Shown: positions 1 to 7,600, numbered from the stretch's first letter. The stretch is 64,000 nt of DNA from Pseudomonas faucium (GCF_021602585.1 NZ_BQIP01000012.1:62001-126000); one strand, 5' to 3'. The notes: a model not told the origin generated them from the letters alone. Numbers and translations: made by a program.

Positions 1-1
1 T

Positions 2-220
2 CTAGCTTCCCGCCGACCGCTTATGCAACATACTTATATCGACAAACATAATTAAGTTTAACCCTAACCAAAACCAAACAACTGCATCCTCCGACCCATA
101 CTTGAAACATACAAAGCCTAAAGCGAAGACCAGCAAACCTACGAACAACTTTCCATAATAGATATAACCAGCACCCGGAAACAGGATGTTCAACCCAATT
201 GCAACAGGCAGACTTTTCAT
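2..220 (-). CDS. TM2-like small membrane protein
   Basis: A 72-residue, very hydrophobic protein. It begins MKSLPVAIG and contains the segment FPGAGYIYYGK, which resembles the TM2-domain signature (a glycine-rich turn between two membrane helices). Two or three membrane segments are visible. I start it at the ATG at 220; an in-frame GTG at 238 would add six residues. Function is unknown; TM2 proteins are small inner-membrane proteins of varied roles. It is transcribed away from the XRE regulator gene and shares the low G+C character of this end of the window. Confidence 0.6.
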   Translation of the reverse strand: MKSLPVAIGLNILFPGAGYIYYGKLFVGLLVFALGFVCFKYGSEDAVVWFWLGLNLIMFVDISMLHKRSAGS

Positions 221-376
221 TAGAGAAATCTCGATCACTCACGCCGCATCGACGCCCTCATAGGCTCAGGAACGCTAGTTAAAAGCACACCATTGCCCGT
301 CACCGCGAGAATATCGAGAAATCAGTTATCTGAAAAGCAGATTTAGGTTGGTCGCCCCCACAGAACGGTATCCCCC

Positions 377-643
377 ATGCCAAAGGCGATCTATAGACCA
401 GAACACGCTGCTTTCATCGCGCTTCTAAGGGCGCGGCGGATCAAGGCTGGCCTGACCCAGGCACAATGCTCGACGGCCCTTGGACGCCCCCAATCCTTCA
501 TGAGCGACATAGAACGCGGAATCCGCCGACTCGATATCGTACAGATGCTGGACCTGTGCGATGTGCTCGGCTGTGATTTCGTTGAACTGATGAAAGATTT
601 CTATGCGAGCGTGAAATCAGCCCATCCTGAAACACAGTCATAG
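377..643 (+). CDS. XRE-family helix-turn-helix transcriptional regulator
   Basis: An 88-residue protein, mostly a single Cro/C1-type helix-turn-helix domain. The helices are visible around residues 24-50 (GLTQAQCSTALGRPQSFMSD, then an IERG turn), the usual XRE arrangement in which the second helix contacts DNA. There is no extra sensor domain. No good Shine-Dalgarno precedes the ATG. The gene is convergent with the reverse transcriptase gene and the two stop codons are only three bases apart, so transcription of one runs antisense into the other. It is a plausible regulator of the neighbouring accessory genes, but its target is inferred only from position. Confidence 0.8.
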   Translation: MPKAIYRPEHAAFIALLRARRIKAGLTQAQCSTALGRPQSFMSDIERGIRRLDIVQMLDLCDVLGCDFVELMKDFYASVKSAHPETQS

Positions 644-646
644 TTT

Positions 647-2236
647 CTACGGGTGTTTTTGTACATATTCCTTATATGACATAGTTTTTTCTTCGGGTGA
701 AAACACCCGACCAGCATACAAGTACACACAATAGTTCTCAGCCCGACTTTTGGAATCATCAATCGGCATAAAGTCTACGCATTCTTCGCGCATCACATCA
801 AAACAAGTATCTTGATATGGATTCGCAATGTATCCTTTCAAAAACGCCTGATACAAAAACACCCACTGCTGGTCTTTATCATAATCTGACCCCGACACTA
901 TGGCTTGGGCCAACTCTTCAAACTCACCATTCCAGCCTGTAATCAGCATCACCACACAAAGTGCCAAGCAGTCCCGGGAGCCCAAAACCGAACTAAAGGC
1001 ATCACCACCCAATCTCAAGTTATACTTGTATATAAAGTAAAGCGGCCAACACATACCATCAGACCTGGAATTCCGCGCATTCTCCAAAATAATCAAATTA
1101 AGTCTTTCCTCGTACTCCGAATATTCCAAATCATGCAATTCAAACAACAAACCAATGAACGGCAGGAGAAGCGGGTAATGCCAACTCAAATTAATAAAGT
1201 AATCAACAATTACAGACGCCGAACTTTTTTCCACACGATATACAATCTGTCGAATTGCATACTTTAAAACACTTCCGTCTGGCGTTTGCTCGTTAAGCGA
1301 GATAGCATATTCGATGTATCTCATAACCACTTCGGACTGATACCTGCCTTCATCATCAACTGCCGGAAGCGCAGCATGCAACTTGGAAATCCAATCTGTC
1401 TGGATGGCAGAAGGCAAAGATTCAACCACAGTCTTCCCCAGATTTAGACTTAGCTTATACTTTTTCAGTTCAGCGGCCAGGGTCCGTAAGAATCTGTCAG
1501 CCTCCCCAGAATCAGAGCAATAACATACATAGTCATCCACATATCGGGAAAATTCGAATTCATCCAGGGCACTATCGACCTTTGATAGAATCAATTCGAC
1601 AATGACACTAGACGTAGCAGGACCGATTGTGACCCCCTGAGTTTCCCCTCTACGAGTCCTCGATTGGGCTTTATCCAACAATTTAGCCCAATGATTGGCA
1701 TACACCTTCGTCGCCAGCCCCTCCTTCGCTTCAGTGAGACCTACCCCCGCCCATTCGATTGCATGCGAGTAGATACTATTGAAGCATCCAGAAATATCCG
1801 TATTAACTAGAAACCTCTTCCCAAACGACTTTTTGCATTTATCAATTACCTTTTCACGAAACCCTTCGTAGTTCATAACCATCAATCGACTGTCGGCATG
1901 AAAGTACGGCTTAATTTTGCTACTTTCATTATCACATACGTGCCTGATGCTTTCCCAGTTATCAACGATTGCCCTTACTAGACGGCCATATGCCTTGGGA
2001 TGTGGAATACCTAGAATGCGAGGAACGTTGTTATATCTTGTGGCTGAATACTCCACCAGATCAAAACCAAGCGTTCCTCGGCCATCCGAATTACCGACTT
2101 CAGCAATCAGATTAACTATTTCCGGCGTAAATCTGCGCGTACTGAATATCGGCGGCAGTTCTCCTACACCTGATTTTTGATTGGGAAAGAAATTGTGCTG
2201 TGTCAGCGCTTCGAATACGAACCTTACTTCGTCCAT
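647..2236 (-). CDS. Reverse transcriptase, Abi/UG (defence-associated) type
   Basis: RNA-directed DNA polymerase. From the full open frame (GTG at 2257) the palm motifs are TDISGCFNS with Asp154 (motif A), QGVTIGPATS at 207-216, and YVDD at 239-242, so both catalytic aspartate motifs are intact. The sequence FNSIYSHAIEWA after motif A resembles AbiA and the UG/DRT antiphage enzymes rather than group II intron RTs. About 280 residues of helical sequence follow the palm with no recognisable maturase, HNH or protease domain; Abi-type RTs have alpha-helical repeats there. I choose the ATG at 2236 because AAGGGGG lies five bases upstream, giving 529 residues. I cannot assign the exact UG/DRT class. 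Coding is visibly A+T-richer than the core genes. Confidence 0.85.
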   Translation of the reverse strand: MDEVRFVFEALTQHNFFPNQKSGVGELPPIFSTRRFTPEIVNLIAEVGNSDGRGTLGFDLVEYSATRYNNVPRILGIPHPKAYGRLVRAIVDNWESIRHVCDNESSKIKPYFHADSRLMVMNYEGFREKVIDKCKKSFGKRFLVNTDISGCFNSIYSHAIEWAGVGLTEAKEGLATKVYANHWAKLLDKAQSRTRRGETQGVTIGPATSSVIVELILSKVDSALDEFEFSRYVDDYVCYCSDSGEADRFLRTLAAELKKYKLSLNLGKTVVESLPSAIQTDWISKLHAALPAVDDEGRYQSEVVMRYIEYAISLNEQTPDGSVLKYAIRQIVYRVEKSSASVIVDYFINLSWHYPLLLPFIGLLFELHDLEYSEYEERLNLIILENARNSRSDGMCWPLYFIYKYNLRLGGDAFSSVLGSRDCLALCVVMLITGWNGEFEELAQAIVSGSDYDKDQQWVFLYQAFLKGYIANPYQDTCFDVMREECVDFMPIDDSKSRAENYCVYLYAGRVFSPEEKTMSYKEYVQKHP

Positions 2237-2346
2237 GACGACCCCCTTCATGATCACTTTGATTTGGGTGGGTAGTTACATCATGCCACCCTGGCCGCTC
2301 CGCCCCCCATCAACTGGTGGCGATTACCCATTACAAAATACGTCCG

Positions 2347-2446
2347 TTTAATGACACCAGCAAACAGGGGCCTTTGCTGGTGTCATTAAATGTGCTTTAC
2401 CTTTAATGACACCATCGATATTATGACACCACATTAGATGACGCCA
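2347..2446. repeat. Array of ATGACACCA boxes, candidate resolvase site or operator
   Basis: A perfect 18-bp inverted repeat, TTTAATGACACCAGCAAA at 2347-2364 and its complement at 2373-2390, is separated by eight bases. The core ATGACACCA then recurs in direct orientation at 2406-2414 and 2423-2431, and with one mismatch (ATGACGCCA) at 2438-2446. The array ends 14 bases before the serine recombinase start codon. Tn3-type resolvases bind several inverted half-sites (res) just upstream of their own gene, which also autoregulates them; that is the simplest reading. A structured RNA between the RT promoter and the recombinase is the alternative. Confidence 0.65.
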
Positions 2447-2460
2447 ACGAGAACAACCCC

Positions 2461-3033
2461 ATGCCACGCACTTTCGTTTACGCACGCGTCTCCACCAGTG
2501 ACCAAACTACCGACAACCAACTGCTAGAGGTGAAGAGTGCAGGCTTCGATGTCGAGCCGCACCGGGTCATCGCTGAGACCATCAGCGGCAGCACGCAGGC
2601 AAGTGATCGCCATGGATTCCAGAAACTTTTAGAACGCATGGAGAAAAGCGACGTGCTGATCGTCACCAAGCTTGATCGCCTTGGTCGTAACGCCATGGAT
2701 GTGCGTCAGACCGTCGAATCCCTGTCCAACGCTGGCATTCGTGTTCATTGTCTCGCCCTTGGTGGCGTGGACCTCACCAGTGCAGCGGGCAAGATGACAA
2801 TGCAAGTACTGAGTGCAGTGGCAGAGTTTGAACGCGACCTACTGATCGAACGCACCCATGCAGGCATCAATCGTGCAAAGGCCCAAGGCAAGAAGCTGGG
2901 ACGCCCTGAGGCTATCGAGACCACCAAGGATGTTCAGGAATGCAAGGCTGAGGGCCTGAGTCAAAGCCAAGCAGCTGAAAGGCTGGGAATCAGTCTCGCC
3001 ACTGCCAAACGTCACTGGAACAAGGCAATCTGA
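2461..3033 (+). CDS. Serine recombinase, resolvase/invertase family
   Basis: A 190-residue small serine recombinase. The N-terminus has YARVSTSDQ with the catalytic serine at position 10, and the family arginine region follows (TKLDRLGRN near residues 75-83, then [10 protein letters not shown] near 124-133). The C-terminus carries a helix-turn-helix ([20 protein letters not shown]). The length matches Tn3 resolvases and Pin/Hin invertases. The array of ATGACACCA boxes directly upstream is the likely recombination or autoregulatory site. No transposase accompanies it in the window, so it may serve resolution or inversion for the island or be a remnant of a larger element. Confidence 0.9.
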   Translation: MPRTFVYARVSTSDQTTDNQLLEVKSAGFDVEPHRVIAETISGSTQASDRHGFQKLLERMEKSDVLIVTKLDRLGRNAMDVRQTVESLSNAGIRVHCLALGGVDLTSAAGKMTMQVLSAVAEFERDLLIERTHAGINRAKAQGKKLGRPEAIETTKDVQECKAEGLSQSQAAERLGISLATAKRHWNKAI

Positions 3034-3070
3034 CACACCACGACATCCTGATGGCCTTCATCACCAATAC

Positions 3071-3109
3071 GAAATGACAGAATAAAGCTCGAGAAATTTC
3101 TGTCATTTC
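3071..3109. repeat. Perfect 12-bp inverted repeat before the 142-residue ORF
   Basis: GAAATGACAGAA (3071-3082) and its exact complement TTCTGTCATTTC (3098-3109) are separated by 15 bases. A further partial copy, TTTCCTGTCAC, follows near 3130. The arrangement lies in the gap between the recombinase and the next gene and shares the ATGACA core of the boxes at 2347-2446. It could be an operator for the downstream gene or an accessory recombinase site. Confidence 0.5.
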
Positions 3110-3183
3110 CCAACATCTCATGTTGAACATTTCCTGTCACGTGATACCATCAAGCCCATGACAACCCAACAGAGAAAGCCAAC

Positions 3184-3612
3184 ATGAACAAAATACCAGA
3201 AGGAACCATTCTAAAGGAAGGTCAGTCTTGGAATGAACAACACGGCTACGTCCAAACGCAGGGAAAACTCTGCAACAAAGACGTTTTGATCACCGCTTAC
3301 ACCGCGTCCGGTGCGACCGAAGCCCTTCCGTGGCTGAAAAGGCAAGCGGCTAAAGGTGTAGATGTCCCACCCTATGCAACTTTTAGGCTATGGGTTCTCG
3401 CCAAGACTGCAAAATCCCCCGCAAGCCCCAGCAAAGCAACTACTCCAGCCGCGCCGGACGCCCCCGAGGTAATCAAGGCTCAGATCGCTAAGCTGCAAGA
3501 AGCCTACAAGGAAAGCCTGCTTTCCAAGGTTGACCGCTTGAGAGTGGAGATTGACAGGCTGCAACAGGAATTGGCAGCAGCAGAGAGGGAGCTAGAAGAG
3601 ATCACCGCCTAA
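3184..3612 (+). CDS. Hypothetical protein with C-terminal coiled coil
   Basis: A 142-residue protein that I do not recognise. Residues 1-75 form a compact domain with several aromatic residues. A proline/alanine/serine-rich linker covers roughly 78-95. Residues 96-142 are a strongly charged heptad-like helix (KVDRLRVEIDRLQQELAAAE) that should form a coiled coil. It has no signal peptide or membrane segment, so a cytoplasmic oligomer is likely. AGAGAAAG upstream of the ATG is a usable ribosome binding site. It sits between the recombinase and a two-TM protein in the accessory segment. Confidence 0.7.
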   Translation: MNKIPEGTILKEGQSWNEQHGYVQTQGKLCNKDVLITAYTASGATEALPWLKRQAAKGVDVPPYATFRLWVLAKTAKSPASPSKATTPAAPDAPEVIKAQIAKLQEAYKESLLSKVDRLRVEIDRLQQELAAAERELEEITA

Positions 3613-3700
3613 CCTATAGCATCGACGCCCCGCCCGCCGCACCAGTGTGACAGCTAACTCTTATTCAATCTGACTGGCCCCAAACCTAGAGAAACATCCA

Positions 3701-4336
3701 ATGACCACTGACAACAAGAAACCTCGGTTCAATCTCACTGCTATAGCGATCTCGATTGGAGGCTTTCTTGTTGCTTGGATTGCTACAAAGCTGATGGACA
3801 CCTACCTTGACACAGCCCTGTTATCAAACCTCAAGGATTTGCTACTAGGAATGTTGAAAGTGACGAGAGACTGGCTCATCGAAGAAAAGCCACAACCGAC
3901 GTGGTTACTAGTCAGTTTCATTATTTCGATACTGATTCTAGGTTGCTTGATTTTCTACTTTGCACGCTTGTACACCCTAACACTTAACAGCCTTAACGAG
4001 GAACGAGCTTCTAAAACCAACCCGACTATTCCAAAGCTGACCAGCGCACAGAGAATGGCTATGATTAGACTGGCAGGTGTGCTTGAGGGCGGCGAAATGC
4101 TAGGTTCAATCACCTCTTTTGGTCGCGGCACCCTTTTCAACTCGCTAGATGACGAAATGGCTCTGGAGCAACTGGAATTGATGGGCTTGGTAAAATTCAC
4201 AAATCCGACCGGCACGAACGCATCAACACGAAAACCGACTTTGACATTGAAAGGTATGGAGTATGTGTCAGCTCGCCGAAAAGCGACCGCCGAAAAAGAA
4301 CAGCTGAAAGCTAAAGGCGCAACACCTGCCAGTTAA
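3701..4336 (+). CDS. Hypothetical two-TM membrane protein with possible C-terminal winged helix
   Basis: A 211-residue protein. Membrane segments appear at about 12-30 (AIAISIGGFLVAWIA) and 68-90 (LLVSFIISILILGCLIFYFA). The C-terminal 100 residues are soluble and resemble a winged-helix fold: SAQRMAMIRLAGVL, a helix reading MALEQLELMGLVKF, then a strand pair ending LTLKGMEYV. I cannot name the family. A membrane-anchored DNA-binding or effector protein is possible. It lies 88 bases after the coiled-coil gene, on the same strand, and may be cotranscribed. It is the last gene of the accessory segment before the tRNA. Confidence 0.7.
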   Translation: MTTDNKKPRFNLTAIAISIGGFLVAWIATKLMDTYLDTALLSNLKDLLLGMLKVTRDWLIEEKPQPTWLLVSFIISILILGCLIFYFARLYTLTLNSLNEERASKTNPTIPKLTSAQRMAMIRLAGVLEGGEMLGSITSFGRGTLFNSLDDEMALEQLELMGLVKFTNPTGTNASTRKPTLTLKGMEYVSARRKATAEKEQLKAKGATPAS

Positions 4337-4340
4337 TGAC

Positions 4341-4376
4341 TGCCCCGGGGTAGCTTTAGGCCTACCCCCCGGGGGG
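4341..4376 (+). terminator. G+C-rich hairpin after the two-TM gene
   Basis: CCCCGGGGTAG (4343-4353) can pair imperfectly with CTACCCCCCGGGG (4362-4374). It follows the stop codon of the two-TM gene by about five bases. No T-run follows, so termination activity is uncertain. Confidence 0.35.
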
Positions 4377-4487
4377 GGTACTGGAAAACGTACCACCCTA
4401 TTTGGAGGGTAAAGGCCGATGGATTCCTTAGGCACGCCTTCTAGATGCTCGAGAATCGAAGATTGAAAGCCCAGACGCCCGTGCTGG

Positions 4488-4513
4488 CGCTGGGTAGAAT
4501 CGCTGGGTAGAAC
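4488..4513. repeat. 13-bp tandem duplication near the tRNA-Ser terminator
   Basis: CGCTGGGTAGAAT (4488-4500) is followed immediately by CGCTGGGTAGAAC (4501-4513). The surrounding 4377-4522 contains no gene that I can support. The duplication lies between the last island gene and the tRNA terminator and may mark an old integration or slippage event. Confidence 0.5.
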
Positions 4514-4522
4514 CTAGAAAAC

Positions 4523-4559
4523 AAAAAGCCCTGCAAACCATTGATTTGCAGGGCTTTTT
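4523..4559 (-). terminator. Rho-independent terminator of tRNA-Ser
   Basis: The arms AAAAAGCCCTGCAAA (4523-4537) and TTTGCAGGGCTTTTT (4545-4559) are exactly complementary around a seven-base loop. On the minus strand this gives a stem followed by a T-run, just downstream of the tRNA 3' end. The structure would also work in the plus direction. Confidence 0.9.
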
Positions 4560-4565
4560 TGAAAG

Positions 4566-4655
4566 TGGCGGTGAAGAAGGGATTTGAACCCTTGATACGA
4601 TTTCTCGTATACACACTTTCCAGGCGTGCTCCTTCGACCACTCGGACACTTCACC
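4566..4655 (-). tRNA. tRNA-Ser (anticodon GGA)
   Basis: Reading the minus strand, GGTGAAG at the 5' end (4655) pairs with CTTCACC before the discriminator G and an encoded CCA (4568-4566). The anticodon loop reads CTGGAAA, giving anticodon GGA for UCC codons. The long variable arm (TACGAGAAATCGTA) is typical of a class II serine tRNA, and the T arm contains GGTTCAAATCC. Length is 90 bases. Its 3' end faces the low-G+C segment at 1-4565, the usual geometry for an integrated island. Confidence 0.97.
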
Positions 4656-4944
4656 GTTTCTCTTCAAGGCTTTCACCCTGTCGAGGCGCGCTAATTTAGT
4701 GGAAGAGCTTTTCTTTGGCAAGTATTTTTTTCAAATTTTTCATGCATTTAAGCCAACCCACCGAAAAACCGAGGGCGCCAGGGCAATGCTGCCAATCTCG
4801 CCTGCGCTTTTACGGCCTGGCAACGCTCTACCCCGCTGCACCAAGGCGTGGCGCCCGCCCACTGACTGGCCGGTCAGCCTTGCTGCTTTACCTGGCCCGC
4901 GCCGCTGGGTAACGTCGTCGCCACGCCACCTAAAGGACTCTGTC

Positions 4945-5634
4945 ATGAGCGAGCTGATTACCTACCACGCCGAAGACGGCATCGCCACCCTGACCCTGAA
5001 CAACGGCAAGGTCAACGCGATCTCCCCGGATGTCATCACGGCCTTCAATGCCGCCCTCGACCGCGCCACCCAGGAACGCGCCGTGGTGATCATCACCGGC
5101 CAGCCGGGCATTCTCTCGGGTGGTTATGACCTCAAGGTGATGACCTCCGGCCCGCAGCAGGCGGTCAGCCTGGTCACCGCCGGCTCCACCCTGGCCCGGC
5201 GTCTGCTGTCGCACCCGTTCCCGGTGATCGTGGCCTGCCCGGGCCATGCCGTGGCCAAGGGCGCCTTCCTGCTGCTGTCGGGCGACTATCGCATCGGCGT
5301 CGAAGGCCCGTACAAGATCGGCCTGAACGAAGTGCAGATCGGCATGACCATGCACCACGCCGGCATCGAACTGGCCCGCGACCGCCTGCGCCGCTCGGCC
5401 TTCCACCGCTCGGTGATCAATGCCGAGATGTTCGACCCCAAGGACGCGCTGGATGCAGGCTTCCTGGACAAGGTCGTGCCGGCCGAGCAGTTGCAGGAAA
5501 CCGCGCTGGCAGCGGCCCGTGAGCTGATGAAGCTGAACATGCTGGCGCACAAGAACACCAAGCTGAAGGTGCGCAAGGGGCTGCTGGATCTGCTGGATGA
5601 AGCGATCCTGCTGGATCAGGGCCATATGGGCTGA
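4945..5634 (+). CDS. Crotonase/enoyl-CoA hydratase family protein
   Basis: A 229-residue crotonase-fold protein. AAAGGA seven bases upstream supports the ATG at 4945, not the longer open frame that begins at 4699. The CoA-binding strand and oxyanion region are visible (ILSGGYDLK near 56-64, then CPGHAVAKGAF near 98-108). In true enoyl-CoA hydratases the motif after the glycine run carries a catalytic glutamate; here that position is Phe108. The second glutamate region is kept (LNEVQIG, Glu129). The enzyme is therefore probably not a classical hydratase; isomerase or thioesterase-like activity is possible. It stands alone, followed by a REP element. Confidence 0.85.
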   Translation: MSELITYHAEDGIATLTLNNGKVNAISPDVITAFNAALDRATQERAVVIITGQPGILSGGYDLKVMTSGPQQAVSLVTAGSTLARRLLSHPFPVIVACPGHAVAKGAFLLLSGDYRIGVEGPYKIGLNEVQIGMTMHHAGIELARDRLRRSAFHRSVINAEMFDPKDALDAGFLDKVVPAEQLQETALAAARELMKLNMLAHKNTKLKVRKGLLDLLDEAILLDQGHMG

Positions 5635-5640
5635 CCTTCA

Positions 5641-5690
5641 GGGCCCTGTCGCCGGCAAGCCGGCTCCCACCGGTTGGCGGCGACAGGGCC
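5641..5690. repeat. REP element with inverted partner
   Basis: GGGCCCTGTCGCCGGCAAGC and following bases form a Pseudomonas REP element with the internal GCCGGCAAGCCGGC palindrome. The flanks GGGCCCTGTCGCC and GGCGACAGGGCC pair with each other. It sits between the crotonase and PlsC genes. Confidence 0.85.
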
Positions 5691-5770
5691 ACACAGGACA
5701 CACACCAAGGTTTGCCCCAGCCAGTGCACAGCCGTACACTGCGCCGCGACTGTCTGGTGTGAGTCGTACA

Positions 5771-6490
5771 ATGCTCTACTCCCTTCGCATGCTCCTGTTG
5801 GCGCTGCACTTTCTGCTGGTGGGTTGCATCGGTCTGCTGATCGGCCTGCTGCGCCCCTTCAACCGCGACAACAGCCGCGTGTTCGCCCGCCTCTACAGCA
5901 TCCCGGCGACCTGGCTGATGCGCATCCAGGTCAAGGCCGAGGTCGGCCCGTTGTGGGACCAGCCGCCCGGCTGCGTGATCGTGGCCAATCACCAATCGAA
6001 CTTCGACCTGTTCATCCTCGGCCACGTGGTGCCGCAGCGCACCGTCGCCATCGGCAAGAAGAGCCTGGGCTGGATTCCGCTGTTCGGCCAATTGTTCTGG
6101 CTTGGCGGCAACGTGCTGATCGATCGCAGCAACGCCTACCAGGCGCGCAAGGCCATGCAGGTGACCACGCGCATCCTGCGTGACGACACCTCGATCTGGA
6201 TCTTCCCGGAAGGCACGCGCAACCCCCAAGAGCAGCTGCTGGCATTCAAGAAAGGCGCCTTCCACATGGCCATCGAGGCCGGCGTGCCGATCGTGCCGGT
6301 GTGCGTCAGCCGCTACACCCGGCGCCTGAGCCTCAATAGCTGGCGCAAGCGCACGGTGATCGTGCGCTCGCTGCCGCCGATCGCCACCGCCGGGCTCAGC
6401 CAGCAGGACCTGCCGGCGCTGATCGCCCAGTGCCGCACGCAGATGCAGCAGTGCATCGACCGCATGGAAGGTGAACTGAGCAACCCCTAG
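5771..6490 (+). CDS. plsC: 1-acyl-sn-glycerol-3-phosphate acyltransferase (PlsC-like)
   Basis: A 239-residue member of the PlsC family, which transfers an acyl chain to the sn-2 position of lysophosphatidic acid at the inner membrane during phospholipid synthesis. The N-terminal membrane segment (residues 5-27) is followed by the HX4D catalytic motif in NHQSNFD (73-79) and the substrate-binding motif FPEGTR (145-150). I start at the ATG at 5771, right before the hydrophobic segment; the open frame extends upstream through REP sequence that is not coding. P. putida-group genomes carry several plsC-like genes, so this may be a paralog. CorA follows about 60 bases downstream. Confidence 0.9.
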   Translation: MLYSLRMLLLALHFLLVGCIGLLIGLLRPFNRDNSRVFARLYSIPATWLMRIQVKAEVGPLWDQPPGCVIVANHQSNFDLFILGHVVPQRTVAIGKKSLGWIPLFGQLFWLGGNVLIDRSNAYQARKAMQVTTRILRDDTSIWIFPEGTRNPQEQLLAFKKGAFHMAIEAGVPIVPVCVSRYTRRLSLNSWRKRTVIVRSLPPIATAGLSQQDLPALIAQCRTQMQQCIDRMEGELSNP

Positions 6491-6553
6491 GTTGCTCTTG
6501 AGGCCGCTAACGACCAAGCTGTAACCCGTGTGCAACCGAACAAGTGGATCACC

Positions 6554-7525
6554 ATGGGTCGAGTCGTGGCATCGGCGGTGTACGCCGCCGGCAGGAAGGT
6601 CACCAACATCAATATCGACGAAGGCAGCGAATGGGCGCGCAAGCCTGGGCATTTCGTCTGGATCGGGCTGGAAGAGCCCAACGCCGAGGAACTGGCCAAT
6701 CTGCAGCGCCAGTTCAACCTGCACGAGCTGTCGATCGAGGACGCGCTGGAAAAACACAGCCGGCCCAAGCTGGAAACCTTCGGCGATGCGCTGTTCATCG
6801 TCACTTATTCGCCCGTGCGCCATGAAGGCAAGCTGGAGTTCATCGAAACCCACATCTTTGCCGGCAACGGCTACATCATCACCTGCCGCAACGGCCACTC
6901 CAAATCCTACGCCCTGGTGCGCCAGCGCTGCGAAGCGCGGCCTTTGCTGCTGGAGCATGGCGAAGATTTCGTGCTGTATGCCCTGCTCGACTTCGTCACC
7001 GAGAACTACCAGCCGGTCAGCGAGGCGATCCATGGCGAGATCGAGGAGCTGGAGCAAAGCGTGCTCGGTGGCTCGCTGCAGGAAGAAGACATACGCCGCC
7101 TGCACAGCCTGCGCCGCGACATCCTCAGGCTGCGCCGCTACGTGGCACCGATGGTGGAGGTGAGCGAGGAGCTGCAGCGGCTGAGCTTCCCGTTCATCGA
7201 CAAGAACATGCGCCCGTATTTTCGCGACGTGCAGATTCACGTCACGCGGCAGATGGAGGATTTGGCCGGGATCCGCGACATCGCCAGCCAGACCATCGAG
7301 ATCGGCATGCTGCTGGAGTCGTCACGGCAAAGCATCGTGCAGCGCAAGTTCGCAGCGTGGGCGGCGATCCTGGCCTTCCCGACGGCGATTGCCGGGATCT
7401 ACGGGATGAACTTCCAGAACATGCCCGAACTGAACTGGCAATACGGGTATTTTGCGGTGCTGGGGGTGATCGGGTTGGGTTGTGCCGGGCTATATGCCAG
7501 CTTCAAGAAATCCGGCTGGCTGTGA
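6554..7525 (+). CDS. corA: CorA-family magnesium/cobalt transporter
   Basis: A 323-residue CorA-type channel. The large cytoplasmic domain is followed by two C-terminal membrane helices with the signature YGMNF between them, where the loop forms the ion selectivity filter. I start at the ATG beginning MGRVVAS because, as I recall, Pseudomonas CorA proteins start this way; an in-frame GTG at 6530 would add eight residues. It lies on the same strand as plsC with a short gap and could share its transcript. The transported ion (Mg2+, Co2+ or Ni2+) cannot be decided from sequence. Confidence 0.92.
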   Translation: MGRVVASAVYAAGRKVTNINIDEGSEWARKPGHFVWIGLEEPNAEELANLQRQFNLHELSIEDALEKHSRPKLETFGDALFIVTYSPVRHEGKLEFIETHIFAGNGYIITCRNGHSKSYALVRQRCEARPLLLEHGEDFVLYALLDFVTENYQPVSEAIHGEIEELEQSVLGGSLQEEDIRRLHSLRRDILRLRRYVAPMVEVSEELQRLSFPFIDKNMRPYFRDVQIHVTRQMEDLAGIRDIASQTIEIGMLLESSRQSIVQRKFAAWAAILAFPTAIAGIYGMNFQNMPELNWQYGYFAVLGVIGLGCAGLYASFKKSGWL

Positions 7526-7600
7526 GGGCCTCATCGCTGGCAAGCCAGCTCCCACAGGCTGTCGAGTAGCCTGTGAGGGCTGGCTTGTCTGTCGATCAGG
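7526..7600. repeat. REP-like inverted repeat pair
   Basis: AGGGCCTCATCGCTGGCAAG, a diverged REP, is followed by a degenerate inverted copy beginning CCTGTGAGGGCTGGCTTG. It lies between the convergent corA and amidotransferase genes and may act as a bidirectional terminator. Confidence 0.7.

Noticed and set aside
905-1267. 120-codon open frame antisense to the reverse transcriptase
   Set aside because: Antisense to well-supported coding sequence with no recognisable motif.
647-2236. Reading the RT as a retron or group II intron protein
   Set aside because: No maturase X domain, HNH domain or intron boundary is seen, and the sequence after motif A is of Abi/UG type. Retron msr/msd hairpins were not recognised upstream.
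4566-4655. Attachment-site duplicate of the tRNA-Ser 3' end inside the island
   Set aside because: I looked for a second copy of the tRNA 3' sequence in 1-4565 and saw none; a left boundary would lie outside the window.
4428-4721. 97-codon minus-strand open frame over the tRNA gene
   Set aside because: It simply translates through the tRNA-Ser and its terminator.
5417-7240. 607-codon minus-strand open frame
   Set aside because: Antisense to plsC and corA, with shadow-type composition and no domain.
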